From positions 1-12,407 of the forward strand of contig DRMK01000274.1 of the NCBI GenBank assembly GCA_011322575.1: 12,407 nt of DNA, read 5' to 3'. Positions 1 to 7,924 of this stretch are shown piece after piece. Below the pieces are notes generated by a model that saw only the letters and a list, made by a program, of their open reading frames with translations, was not told the origin of the DNA and ran no database searches. Made by a program: the position numbers and the translations under genes. The DNA comes from Gammaproteobacteria bacterium (lineage in GTDB: Bacteria > Pseudomonadota > Gammaproteobacteria > Thiohalospirales > Thiohalospiraceae). The first letter of the stretch is position 1. Each line of letters opens with the position of its first letter.

Positions 1-1019
1 CCGCCGCGGCCATCGCCGGCCAGATCGGTCTGCGGGGAGCCGCGGCGGGAGAGATTCCGGTGGTCAGCGGCGCGGCCCTGAATGACCTGTCCGAACGGGA
101 GCTGATGGAGATTGCCGGCGAAACGGCGGTATTCGCCCGCGTCGCTCCGGAGCAGAAGCTGCGCCTGGTGGAGGCGCTGCAGCGGCGCGGCAACGTGGTG
201 GCGATGACCGGCGACGGGGTCAACGACGCCCCCGCCCTGCGCCGCGCGGACATCGGCGTGGCAATGGGGATCAGCGGCACCGAGGTGGCCAGGGAGGCGG
301 CCGACATGATCCTGACCGACGACAACTTCTCCTCCATCGAGGCCGCCGTGGAGGAGGGGCGCGGCGTCTATGACAACCTGATCAAGTTCGTCACCTGGAC
401 CCTGCCCACCAACCTCGGGGAGGGGCTGGTAATCATGGCCGCGGTTTTCGTCGGCGCCGCGCTGCCCATCCTGCCGGTACAGATCCTCTGGATCAACATG
501 ACCACCGCGGTGCTGCTGGGGCTGATGCTGGCCTTCGAACCCAGGGAGCCGGGAATCATGCGGCGCCCGCCCCACGACCCGCGCAGACCGATCCTCTCGC
601 GGCGCCTGCTGCTGCGCATCGGCCTGGTGGGGGTCATGCTGCTGGCCGGCTCGTTCGGCCTGTTCGAATGGGCCCTGAGCCGAGGCGCCAGCGAGGAGGA
701 AGCGCGCACCATCGCGGTAAACGTTTTTGTCTGCGGTGAGCTGTTCTACCTGTTCAACTGCCGCTCACTGACCCGCTCCATGTTCTCCCTGGGGCTGTTC
801 AGCAACCGCTGGCTGATCGGCGGAGTCGTCATCATGATCGCCCTGCAGCTGATATTCACCTACGCTCCCTTCATGAACCGGATCTTCTACAGCGCGCCCC
901 TGGATCTTTCATCCTGGATGCCGATCCTGGCGACAGGCGTCATCGTCTATACTGTAGTAGGGATTGAAAAATGGCTGCAGAAAACACCACCCTATTGCAC
1001 CCGGGGCAAACAACCCTGA
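1..1019 (+). CDS. P2-type cation-transporting P-type ATPase, C-terminal part (5' partial)
   Basis: The frame is open from base 3, so the true start lies upstream; the GTG at 60 is internal. Residues here are counted from base 60. The HAD hinge motif TGDGVNDAPAL (50-60) identifies the end of the phosphorylation domain. It is followed by the stretch of helices M5-M10 (about 110-305), as in P2 (Ca2+/Na+,K+-type) pumps, which move cations across the inner membrane using ATP. Against the well-known SERCA site, M5 keeps N118 and E121 (TNLGE), M6 keeps N146 and T149, and M8 keeps E227, but the M6 position of SERCA Asp800 is Ala150 (WINMTTA). The transported ion is therefore uncertain. No cysteine-rich metal domain is visible in this part. 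The phosphorylated Asp and actuator domain are outside the window. The gene ends 22 bases before the cytochrome and is probably cotranscribed with it. Confidence 0.93.
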   Translation, partial: AAAIAGQIGLRGAAAGEIPVVSGAALNDLSERELMEIAGETAVFARVAPEQKLRLVEALQRRGNVVAMTGDGVNDAPALRRADIGVAMGISGTEVAREAADMILTDDNFSSIEAAVEEGRGVYDNLIKFVTWTLPTNLGEGLVIMAAVFVGAALPILPVQILWINMTTAVLLGLMLAFEPREPGIMRRPPHDPRRPILSRRLLLRIGLVGVMLLAGSFGLFEWALSRGASEEEARTIAVNVFVCGELFYLFNCRSLTRSMFSLGLFSNRWLIGGVVIMIALQLIFTYAPFMNRIFYSAPLDLSSWMPILATGVIVYTVVGIEKWLQKTPPYCTRGKQP

Positions 1020-1029
1020 CGGAAACAAC

Positions 1030-1036
1030 GGAGGAG
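1030..1036 (+). promoter_or_regulatory. Ribosome binding site of the dihaem cytochrome gene
   Basis: GGAGGAG lies 5 bases before the ATG at 1042. It decides that start over the in-frame ATG at 964, which overlaps the end of the ATPase gene and would put 26 polar residues before the signal peptide. Confidence 0.8.
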
Positions 1037-1041
1037 TACGC

Positions 1042-1749
1042 ATGAAACGCCTGTGCTACCGGGGGATCGCAGCGCTGCTCTGCCTGGCGGCGACCGGCGG
1101 CCTTGCGCCGGTGGCCGCGGGACAGGAGCAGACCGGTGTGGACGGCAGGGAGATCTACAACCGCTTCTGCATCTACTGCCACGGAGAGAAAGGAGAGGGG
1201 AACGGCCCCGCCGGCTCGCTTTCGGGAGTGGCCACCGGTGATCTCTCCAACAAGGCCTACATGTCCCTGCTCTCCGATCAGGAGCTGTTCGAGCGGATAG
1301 CCTGGGGAGAGGAGCGGTTCCCCTACCTGCAGATGCCGGGCTGGCGCTCCAGTCTCAGCGACGAGGAGATTCGCGCCGTGGTGGCCTATGTCCGCACGCT
1401 GGAGGTGGACAGGGGGCCTTTGACCACACCCTCACCAAGGGAGCGGGAGGAGAAATTCCGCACTGACCCGCTGGAGCGGGGGCGCATCTACTACCTGCAC
1501 TACTGCTCCGGCTGCCACGGAAAATCCGGACATGGTGATGGCGAGGCCGCGAAAAACCTGGCTACCCGGCCCGCCGCGCTCGCCAACCCGGCCATCGCCT
1601 CCACCATCACCGTCGAGAGCGTAAACGACTACCTGACGGCCCGCAGGCAGAGCAGGGGGAGCCGTAACATGCCGGTATTTGAGGACGACTTCAGGGACAA
1701 GGTCGACGAGATAGTCCTGTATATAAAAACACTGGCCGGTTTGAAATGA
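1042..1749 (+). CDS. Exported dihaem c-type cytochrome
   Basis: A 235-residue protein with a Sec signal peptide: basic start (MKRLCYR), hydrophobic core to about residue 25, and a likely cut after VAAG. Two class I cytochrome c domains follow in tandem. The first has CIYCH (C43, C46, H47) with the probable distal ligand M98 in a QMPGW loop. The second has CSGCH (C155, C158, H159) with probable ligand M210 in RNMPVF. A charged linker (about 125-145) joins them. It should act as a periplasmic electron carrier between respiratory or oxidising enzymes; the partner cannot be told from sequence. No membrane anchor follows the signal peptide. It lies directly downstream of a P-type ATPase and converges on tsaB, with only 16 bases between the two stops. 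Confidence 0.92.
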   Translation: MKRLCYRGIAALLCLAATGGLAPVAAGQEQTGVDGREIYNRFCIYCHGEKGEGNGPAGSLSGVATGDLSNKAYMSLLSDQELFERIAWGEERFPYLQMPGWRSSLSDEEIRAVVAYVRTLEVDRGPLTTPSPREREEKFRTDPLERGRIYYLHYCSGCHGKSGHGDGEAAKNLATRPAALANPAIASTITVESVNDYLTARRQSRGSRNMPVFEDDFRDKVDEIVLYIKTLAGLK

Positions 1750-1759
1750 CCTGCCTCTT

Positions 1760-1771
1760 TCCTGATCAGGA
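1760..1771. repeat. 12-bp perfect palindrome between convergent genes
   Basis: TCCTGATCAGGA is a perfect palindrome in the 16-base gap between the cytochrome and tsaB stops, and it includes the tsaB stop codon. A weak bidirectional terminator is possible, but the stem is short and there is no clear T tract on the tsaB-reading strand. Confidence 0.3.
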
Positions 1772-2455
1772 GGGCGGTGGAGCGGTGGTCACCCTGTTAC
1801 GCAGATATACCGGCTCCACCTGCTCGGCCGGGACCGGGACCACGCCGCTCTCCACGGCGTGAGCAGCGAGGAGCGCCACATCCCGCGCCTGTGGATGGAT
1901 TTCCGGATAGGTGCCCTGCATCCGCCCTCCCAGCCGCTCTGCAAGGATCTCACCGTACCCCCGCCATCCTGAACCGGCTCCACACCAGCCGCCGCCGGAC
2001 GGCAGGGGAACGGTATCCGCGGCCCCCAGCCGCTCCTCACCGCACGCCCTCATGACGCCGCCGGGGCCGCATTCGCAGGCGCTCCAGTAGAGCTCCCCCA
2101 TGCGCGCATCGATGGCCGCCAGCACCCTCTTGCTTCCCCGGGTACGGAGCGCCCCCTGGGCGATGGCGGTGAGGGTGGATACCGGCATCACCGGCAGATC
2201 GGCGGCGAAGGCGATCCCCTGCGTCACGCTGGCGGCGATGCGCACCCCGGTGAAGGATCCCGGTCCGCGCCCGAAAGCCAGCAGGTCCAGCTGCGCCACG
2301 GTCAGACCCGCCTCGTCCAGTAGCTCTTGGGCCATGGGCAGGATCAGGGCGGCGTGACGGCGCGGGGCGACCTCGGCGCGGCAGATGATCTCCCCCTCCA
2401 CCAGCAGGGCGGCGGAGCAGGACTCGGTTGCGGTCTCCACCGCCAGCAGCCTCAT
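1766..2455 (-). CDS. tsaB: TsaB, tRNA threonylcarbamoyladenosine biosynthesis protein
   Basis: A 229-residue cytoplasmic protein of the ASKHA/Kae1-like fold. It shows the family marks in order: N-terminal AVETATESC (5-13), RRHAALILP (32-40), GRGPGSFTGVRI (62-73), a DARMGELYW segment (116-124) and a C-terminal EPVYLRN (214-220). Length fits bacterial TsaB (about 230). TsaB is the scaffold partner of TsaD and TsaE and is needed to transfer the threonylcarbamoyl group to A37 of ANN-decoding tRNAs. Its ATG overlaps the yoaA stop as ATGA, and a GGAGGAGGG ribosome site sits 9 bases upstream inside yoaA, so translation is probably coupled. The yoaA-tsaB order is also found in E. coli. It is the last gene of the leftward operon. 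Confidence 0.96.
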   Translation of the reverse strand: MRLLAVETATESCSAALLVEGEIICRAEVAPRRHAALILPMAQELLDEAGLTVAQLDLLAFGRGPGSFTGVRIAASVTQGIAFAADLPVMPVSTLTAIAQGALRTRGSKRVLAAIDARMGELYWSACECGPGGVMRACGEERLGAADTVPLPSGGGWCGAGSGWRGYGEILAERLGGRMQGTYPEIHPQARDVALLAAHAVESGVVPVPAEQVEPVYLRNRVTTAPPPS

Positions 2456-4389
2456 GGCGTCGCACCCTCCTCCCCACGCTGCAGGGCGAAGAAGCGCTGC
2501 ACCACCTCCAGCTTGCGGGTCCGGGTCATGTTGGGCAGAGTGTCGAGAAACAGCCGTCCATAGGGCCTGCTCAGCAGACGCGGATCACACAGCGCCAGCA
2601 CGCCCCGATCGCTCCGGTCCCGGATCAGGCGTCCCGCCCCCTGCTTCAGGGCCAGCACTGCCTCCGGCAGCTGGAACTCCATAAACGGGTTGCCGCCCCC
2701 GGCACGCAGCGCGTCGATGCGCGCCTCGGTCACCGGATCCCCCGGCGATGCGAAGGGCAGCTTGTCGATGACCACGCAGGAGAGCGCCTCGCCCCGTACA
2801 TCCACCCCCTCCCAGAAGCTGCCGGTGCCCAGCAGCACCGCGTCGCCCAGCTCCCGGAAACGCTCCAGCAACCTGCTGCGTGGCATCTCCCCCTGCACCA
2901 GCAGCGGATAGCCGAGCCGCTTGCGAAGCCGGTCCGCCGCCCACTGCAGGGCGCGGTGGCTGGTGAACAGCAGGAACGCGCGGCCGCGGCTGGCCTCCAC
3001 CAGCTCCCGCGCCCGCTCCACCACCGCCGCGGTGTAGTCCGGCGCAGCAGGGTCGGGCAACCCCTCGGGAACATAGAGTACCGCCTGGCCGGGGTAGTCG
3101 AAGGGGCTCTCCCAGCGTCGGGTGACGGCATCCCTCAGCCCCAGGCGAGCGGAGAAATAGTCAAACCGCTCCCCCACCGCCAGGGTGGCGGAGGTGAAGA
3201 TCCAGGCGGCCTTGTGCCGCTGCAGCCGCGCCTGGAAGGGCTCCGCCACATCCAGCGGGGTGAGGTGGATGGTAAAACTGCGCCGGTGGGTCTCGAACCA
3301 GTGGATGTGCTGCTCCGGGGCGGCTCCGGTGAGACGCCCGAACCGTTCCCCCAGATCCCCGGCACGGCGCAGACAGCTCTCCAGCCCCTTGCTGCGCTGC
3401 GCCTGCGGTTCCAGCAGCTCCCGCAACCGCTCCAGCGCCTCCCGAAGCGCGGTGACGGCCTCCGGCATCCCCCGCAGCCCCATGGCGCTGCGCCATGGGG
3501 CGCGGCGCTGCTCGGGACCGAACACGGCACGCATATCGCGTACCACCCGCTGCAGATGCTCCGCCTGATCGCGCAGCGTCCCATCCTCCCCCGCTCCCTG
3601 CAGATCCTCGGAGATGGTGTCACCGGCCAGCTCCAGTAGCTGGTTGGCACTGATGGAGTCACCGAAAAAACCGGTAGCGATCTCGGGCAGCTGGTGCGCC
3701 TCATCGATTATGAAGGCGTTTGCACCTGGCAGCAGTTCGCCGAAACCGCCCTCGCGCAGCGCCATGTCGGCAAACAGCAGATGATGGTTGATGACCAGCA
3801 GATCCGCCTCCTGGGCCCTGCGGCGGGCGCGCGCCAGATGGCAATCAGCCAGTTGCGGACACTCCTGGCCCAGGCAGTTGTCGGCACTGGAGGTCACCAT
3901 GCCCCACACCGGGGCGTTCTCCGGAATCTCCTCCAGCTCGGCGATGTCCCCGCTGCGGGTGCGCCCGCTCCAGGCACGGATGCGCGTCAGGCGATCCAGA
4001 TCGCGGCGCGAGGCGAAACCGCCCTGCTCCTCGGCCAGCTCCAGGCGGTGCAGGCAGAGGTAGTTGCTGCGCCCTTTCAGCAGGGCGGCGGTCACCGGCA
4101 CTCCCAGCGCGCGCTGCACCAGCGGCAGATCCTTGAGAAACAGCTGATCCTGGAGGGTTTTGGTGCCGGTAGATATGATCACCTTGCCACCACACAGCAG
4201 GGCGGGAACCAGGTAGGCGAAGGTCTTGCCGGTGCCGGTGCCCGCTTCGGCGATCAGCAGGCCGTTCCCGGCGATGGCGCGCTCCACCTCCGTGGCCATC
4301 TCCCGCTGTTGCCGGCGGGGTGAAAAGCCGGGAATGTGGCGCGCCAGGGGGCCGTTCGCACCCAGCATCCAGCTGCTGTCCTCACGCAT
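2452..4389 (-). CDS. yoaA: YoaA/DinG-family Fe-S ATP-dependent DNA helicase
   Basis: A 645-residue XPD-like superfamily 2 helicase. Motifs in order: PRRQQREM (24-31), Walker A EAGTGTGKT (48-56), four candidate Fe-S cysteines C112, C172, C177 and C183 in the usual spacing, DEAH box (229-232), TSATL (399-403), SFWEGVDV (524-531) and motif VI QGAGRLIR (583-590). Length is close to E. coli YoaA (636) and shorter than DinG (716). The neighbouring tsaB supports YoaA too. The family unwinds DNA 5'-3'; YoaA works with the chi subunit of DNA polymerase III in damage tolerance. The start is unsure: the ATG at 4389 has no Shine-Dalgarno (a C-rich stretch lies there instead), while the second ATG at 4368 has GAGG 11 bases before it and gives an N-terminus closer to YoaA. 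It lies 25 bases after the upstream gene. Confidence 0.93.
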   Translation of the reverse strand: MREDSSWMLGANGPLARHIPGFSPRRQQREMATEVERAIAGNGLLIAEAGTGTGKTFAYLVPALLCGGKVIISTGTKTLQDQLFLKDLPLVQRALGVPVTAALLKGRSNYLCLHRLELAEEQGGFASRRDLDRLTRIRAWSGRTRSGDIAELEEIPENAPVWGMVTSSADNCLGQECPQLADCHLARARRRAQEADLLVINHHLLFADMALREGGFGELLPGANAFIIDEAHQLPEIATGFFGDSISANQLLELAGDTISEDLQGAGEDGTLRDQAEHLQRVVRDMRAVFGPEQRRAPWRSAMGLRGMPEAVTALREALERLRELLEPQAQRSKGLESCLRRAGDLGERFGRLTGAAPEQHIHWFETHRRSFTIHLTPLDVAEPFQARLQRHKAAWIFTSATLAVGERFDYFSARLGLRDAVTRRWESPFDYPGQAVLYVPEGLPDPAAPDYTAAVVERARELVEASRGRAFLLFTSHRALQWAADRLRKRLGYPLLVQGEMPRSRLLERFRELGDAVLLGTGSFWEGVDVRGEALSCVVIDKLPFASPGDPVTEARIDALRAGGGNPFMEFQLPEAVLALKQGAGRLIRDRSDRGVLALCDPRLLSRPYGRLFLDTLPNMTRTRKLEVVQRFFALQRGEEGATP

Positions 4390-4414
4390 GGTTCAGCCGC
4401 GGGAGGGGGGTGGA

Positions 4415-4909
4415 TCAGTTTTCCCACAGATCATCGGCAATCTCCCCCTCCTCCCTGGTCCAGACCAGTCGTGATATGCACTTGAAACGGGCCACCGACA
4501 TCGCCCCGCGCCGGTTGCGCGCCGACTCACCGCCCGTGCCAAGGCTCTCCAGGATCGCCGCCCGCTCCGCCTGGTAGATCTCGTACGGCTCGTACTCCTC
4601 GTCCATGAGCACCAGCAGGACCAGATCCCACTCCCGATCCAGCTTGAGCTGCCCGATGCGCTGCCCCGACCTGCTCTCGTCGAAGATGGCGCGCGCCTTC
4701 ACCTGGATGCGCAGCCCTTCGCGGCTGCCACGCCCGATGGCGTCGTAGCCGGTGTGGGGGCTCTCGGGAAGCTCCAGATCCAGCAGCCGCGCCGCATCGT
4801 GCAGCGCGATCTCGTTGCTGATGGCCAGCGGCTTGCCGGTGGTGCGGCGGTATTCGGCCGCCAGGCGGCGCGCCTCGGCCATCAGCTTGTGGACGGAGTA
4901 GAGGGCCAT
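4415..4909 (-). CDS. Small protein with PD-(D/E)XK-like nuclease signature, function unknown
   Basis: A 164-residue soluble protein that I do not recognise as a named gene. It starts with an amphipathic, basic helix (1-25). The order that follows fits the restriction-endonuclease fold: a helix with E33 (NEIALHDAARLL), then GYDAIG with D56, then RIQVKAR with Q69 and K71 on a strand. That would be a D-(Q)xK variant of the catalytic core. A hydrophobic strand (LVLLVLM, 96-102) and a possible capping region follow. I infer a nucleic-acid-cleaving or -binding role; activity is not shown. The start codon abuts the TAG of the lipoprotein gene with no base between, and no good ribosome site is visible, so translational coupling is likely. 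It lies between cell-wall genes and a DNA helicase in the same operon. Confidence 0.75.
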   Translation of the reverse strand: MALYSVHKLMAEARRLAAEYRRTTGKPLAISNEIALHDAARLLDLELPESPHTGYDAIGRGSREGLRIQVKARAIFDESRSGQRIGQLKLDREWDLVLLVLMDEEYEPYEIYQAERAAILESLGTGGESARNRRGAMSVARFKCISRLVWTREEGEIADDLWEN

Positions 4910-5398
4910 CTAGTGACGCCGGGCCTGTTCGATAATCGCCCGGTTGTCCGCCAGCAGCTCGGCGTCCCCCGCCGCCAGACTGGAGGACTTCGCCGCCAGG
5001 CTGGCGGCCTGGGAGTAGTTGCCCTGCCGGAGCCGGATGCGGGCCAGCCTGTTCCAGAGCCTGGGATTGCGCGGCTCGATGCGCAGGGCGCGCTCGAGGC
5101 TGGCCGCCGCGGCAGCCAGATCCCCCTGCTCCATGCGCGTGTCGGCCCGCTCCAGCAGCGCCAGAACCGTACTGCTGGGGGCGGCGGGCGGCTGCACCTG
5201 GGGCGCCGGCAGCGGCGTCGGCTTCACCACCGGCCGTATGGCCGGTTTCACCGCCACCGGCTCCTGGGGTGCGGGAGCGCTGGAGGCCGGCGGACGCCTC
5301 GGCTCGGGACCGGCGGCGCAGCCAGCCAGGGCGGCGGCGCCGAGCAGGGCGATCACCATCGGCAGGCTGGATATGGAGATTTCCGGTAACCGTTTCAT
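4910..5398 (-). CDS. lpoP: LpoP-like TPR outer-membrane lipoprotein, probable PBP1b activator
   Basis: A 162-residue lipoprotein with a signal peptide and lipobox LAGC (C27). Residue +2 is Ala rather than Asp, which favours sorting to the outer membrane. A Pro/Ala-rich disordered linker (about 31-75) could span the periplasm. The C-terminal part (about 76-160) holds TPR-type helices, for example residues 92-106 and 110-125 (EPRNPRLWNRLARIRL). In Pseudomonas aeruginosa, LpoP is a TPR lipoprotein encoded beside PBP1b that activates it; size, layout and position all match here. A ribosome site (AAAGGA) lies 8 bases before the ATG, which overlaps the mrcB stop as ATGA. The activator role is inferred from context and architecture, since general TPR lipoproteins look similar. 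Confidence 0.82.
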   Translation of the reverse strand: MKRLPEISISSLPMVIALLGAAALAGCAAGPEPRRPPASSAPAPQEPVAVKPAIRPVVKPTPLPAPQVQPPAAPSSTVLALLERADTRMEQGDLAAAAASLERALRIEPRNPRLWNRLARIRLRQGNYSQAASLAAKSSSLAAGDAELLADNRAIIEQARRH

Positions 5399-7740
5399 TG
5401 AAAGATTCCTTTCAGCAGGTCAATTCCCCGCTGCAATGGATTGGCGGCCGGTTCCGTGACGTTTCCGGCCCCGCACCCACTGTACTCTTCCGGCTCGCTG
5501 CCGGAGATGAATGGCAACCACACTGCACCGGGACACTGCTCACGGCTGCGTAACCCGATCCAGGGCTCCACCCAGACCTGGTGCACCCCCTGCGGAGCCA
5601 CCAGTTGCAGCGGCTGCGTTCGCAGGCTTCGTATCATATCACGCCATACCAGCAGCGCGCCGCTGGAGCCGCTCAGGCCGGTACTCCGGTTGTCGTCACG
5701 TCCCACCCAGACCACCGCCAGACGATCTCCGGTGAAACCCGCGAACCAGCTGTCCCGCAGTCCGTCGGTGGTGCCGGTCTTGCCCGCGATCTCCAGCTCC
5801 CCCAGCTCCTGATCCAGGATCCGGGCGGTGCCCTCCCGCGCCACCGCCTGCAGCGCCCTGCCAAGCAGATAGACCGCCCCCGGATCGGCCGCTTGCTCGA
5901 TGTCCAGCGGATAGCGCTGCAGCGGCTCACCGCCGGCGGTCAGCACCTCGCGGATAGCGCGCAGCGGCGAGCGGAATCCGCCGTTGGCGATGGTCTGGTA
6001 CATCTGGGCAACCTCCAGCGGAGTGAGCTCCGCCGCCCCCAGCAGCACCGAGGGGTAGCTGTTCAGGGGGCGGTAGACGCCGAGACGCTGCACCGTATCC
6101 AGCACCTCCTCCACCCCGAGCTGCAGCCCGAGCCGCACCGTGGCCAAATTGTAGGAGTGGGCCAGGGCCAGGTAGAGCGGCACCTCGCCATGGCTCTCTC
6201 CATCGTAGTTGGCAGGGCTCCAGCTGTCGCCATTGGGCCATTTGAGGGTGAGCGGACTGTCGTCCAGCGGAGTGATCAGGGTGTACCTTCCGGGAAGCTC
6301 CAGGGCGGCCAGATATATGGCCGGCTTGATCAGGGAGCCGATGGGCCGCACCGCATTCAGCGCCCGGTTGAACCCGGCAAAGCGCGCATTGCGCCCCCCT
6401 ACTACGGCCAGGATCTCACCGCTGCTGGGTTCGGTTACCAACGCGGCCCCCTCCAGCTCCCCCTCCGGCATGCCGCGCGACCGCTCCAGCTCCTCCAGGC
6501 GTCCGCTCACCGCCTGTTCGGCGGCCGCCTGGATCTGCGGATCCAGGGTGGTGAAGATCTGCATCCCCTCGGAGCGCAGGTCGTCATCCCGGTAGTCCCG
6601 GTAGAGCTGGCGCCGCACCAGCTCCATGAAGGCCGGATAGGGAGTGATGCCGCCCACCTTGAGGGGAACTACGCCCACCGGCTCGCTGCTGGCGGCCCGC
6701 GCCTGCCGCGGGTCCATCTCCCCCCTGTCGGCCAGCAGGCGCAGCACCAGGTTGCGCCGCTGCAGGGCGCGCTGCGGGTTGCGCCGCGGGTCGTAGTAGG
6801 ATGGCCCCTTGACCATCCCCACCAGCAGCGCCATCTGGGAGAGACGCAGCTCCTGCAGCGGGCGCCCGAAGTAGAACCTGGCCGCCAGCCCGAAGCCGTG
6901 GATGGAACGCTGCCCGTCCTGCCCCAGGTAGATTTCGTTCAGGTAGGCCTCTAGAATCTCATTCTTGTCGTAGTGCAGCTCCAGCAACAGCGCCATTATG
7001 GCCTCGTTGAACTTGCGCCACAGGGTGCGCTCGCTGGTAAGGTAGAAGTTTTTCACCAGCTGCTGGGTCAGGGTGCTGCCCCCCTGCACGGTCCGTCCGG
7101 CGCGCAGGTTGGCCCAGATGGCGCGCAGGATGGAGCGCGGGGCAATCCCGTGGTGGCTGTAGAACCCCTGGTCCTCCACCGCCAGCAGGGCGCTGATCAG
7201 CCCGGGGGGCACCTCCTCGAGACGCACCAGGACCCGATCCTCGTGGTGGGCCGGGTAGATCTTGCCGATCAGGCGCGGCTCCAGGCGCGCCATGGGCACG
7301 GACCGGCCGGTGGCGAGATCCACCATCTCCCGCAGGACGCCATCCCGGAAACGGAGTTCCATCCTGCGTACCTCCTCGGGCCCGTCCCAGAAGCGGAACG
7401 AGCGGGTCGCCAGCACCACCTTCCCCTCTCCGACCGCGAACTCCCCCGGCCCCTCTGGCCGGTCGCTGCGCAGGTAGCCCAGCGCCTGCAGCTCCTCCAG
7501 CAACCGCTCCCTGCCCAGCGGCGCACCCGGATACAGCTCCAGCGGCCGCGCATAGACGCTGGCCGGCACCGCCCAGCGCCGCCCCTCGAACTGGCTGCGG
7601 ACATTCACATCCAGATAGTAGACGTAGGCGGAGAACATCAGCAGCAGGCTTACCAGCAACGGCGGCGCGAATCTCCGCAGTATCATCATGAACCCCCGCG
7701 CGGCCGGGCGGTCCGTTCTCTTGCTTCTGTTTCGTGTCAT
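5395..7740 (-). CDS. mrcB: Penicillin-binding protein 1b, bifunctional peptidoglycan synthase
   Basis: A 781-residue class A PBP. It has a short basic cytoplasmic tail, one membrane helix (about 25-43), and a region matching the PBP1b-specific UB2H regulatory domain (about 65-155). The GT51 glycosyltransferase follows (about 165-335), with catalytic E189 in VEDQGFYSHHG, GGSTLTQQLVKN (220-231) and second Glu E246. The penicillin-binding transpeptidase comes last: SxxK S469-K472, SYN 529-531 and KTGT 654-657. It polymerises and crosslinks lipid II at the outer face of the inner membrane. The C-terminal tail (about 710-781) is longer than the core and has two Cys (736, 756). It is the first gene of the operon. 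The start at 7740 has only a weak ribosome site; the MM pair at 7689 is an alternative. The palindromic repeat begins 46 bases upstream. Confidence 0.97.
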   Translation of the reverse strand: MTRNRSKRTDRPAARGFMMILRRFAPPLLVSLLLMFSAYVYYLDVNVRSQFEGRRWAVPASVYARPLELYPGAPLGRERLLEELQALGYLRSDRPEGPGEFAVGEGKVVLATRSFRFWDGPEEVRRMELRFRDGVLREMVDLATGRSVPMARLEPRLIGKIYPAHHEDRVLVRLEEVPPGLISALLAVEDQGFYSHHGIAPRSILRAIWANLRAGRTVQGGSTLTQQLVKNFYLTSERTLWRKFNEAIMALLLELHYDKNEILEAYLNEIYLGQDGQRSIHGFGLAARFYFGRPLQELRLSQMALLVGMVKGPSYYDPRRNPQRALQRRNLVLRLLADRGEMDPRQARAASSEPVGVVPLKVGGITPYPAFMELVRRQLYRDYRDDDLRSEGMQIFTTLDPQIQAAAEQAVSGRLEELERSRGMPEGELEGAALVTEPSSGEILAVVGGRNARFAGFNRALNAVRPIGSLIKPAIYLAALELPGRYTLITPLDDSPLTLKWPNGDSWSPANYDGESHGEVPLYLALAHSYNLATVRLGLQLGVEEVLDTVQRLGVYRPLNSYPSVLLGAAELTPLEVAQMYQTIANGGFRSPLRAIREVLTAGGEPLQRYPLDIEQAADPGAVYLLGRALQAVAREGTARILDQELGELEIAGKTGTTDGLRDSWFAGFTGDRLAVVWVGRDDNRSTGLSGSSGALLVWRDMIRSLRTQPLQLVAPQGVHQVWVEPWIGLRSREQCPGAVWLPFISGSEPEEYSGCGAGNVTEPAANPLQRGIDLLKGIFQ
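5407..5412 (-). promoter_or_regulatory. Ribosome binding site of the lpoP-like gene
   Basis: AAAGGA on the minus strand, 8 bases before the ATG at 5398 and inside the 3' end of mrcB. It gives the lipoprotein its own initiation site despite the 4-base overlap. Confidence 0.6.
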
Positions 7741-7786
7741 CCGTCGTGGTGCGTCGCTGCCTCAGGCGGCCTTCCCAGAATCGGCC

Positions 7787-7817
7787 TAGGGGGCGTTCTC
7801 AATTAATAGGACCGCAC
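7787..7817 (+). repeat. Left terminal inverted repeat of the palindromic element
   Basis: A 31-base arm beginning TAGGGGGC. It pairs with the right arm with a single difference (C here, T in the complement of the right arm, at the eighth base). It lies 46 bases upstream of the mrcB start. Confidence 0.9.
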
Positions 7818-7822
7818 CGCCA

Positions 7823-7913
7823 GGCCTCTGTTTTTGTCCAGCAAGGCAGAACGAGCGCGGTGTGGTTGTTCCACATAAGCGAGTGATAACGCCACTGGGC
7901 GAAAACAGAGGCC
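7823..7913. repeat. Internal hairpin A of the palindromic element
   Basis: The outer stem 7823-7841 / 7895-7913 starts GGCCTCTGTTTT and has two T-versus-C differences that become G-U pairs if read as plus-strand RNA. The apex holds a second 5-bp stem, TGTGG/CCACA (7861-7865, 7871-7875), with loop TTGTT. Confidence 0.75.
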
Positions 7914-7924
7914 CGGCCCGTCGG

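Noticed and set aside
2428..3639. A 403-residue frame on the plus strand opposite yoaA
   Set aside because: A GC-driven shadow of the helicase gene, rich in Gln/Pro/Arg/His, with no recognisable domain.
5581..6954. A 457-residue frame on the plus strand opposite mrcB
   Set aside because: An antisense shadow of PBP1b, whose catalytic motifs are intact on the minus strand.
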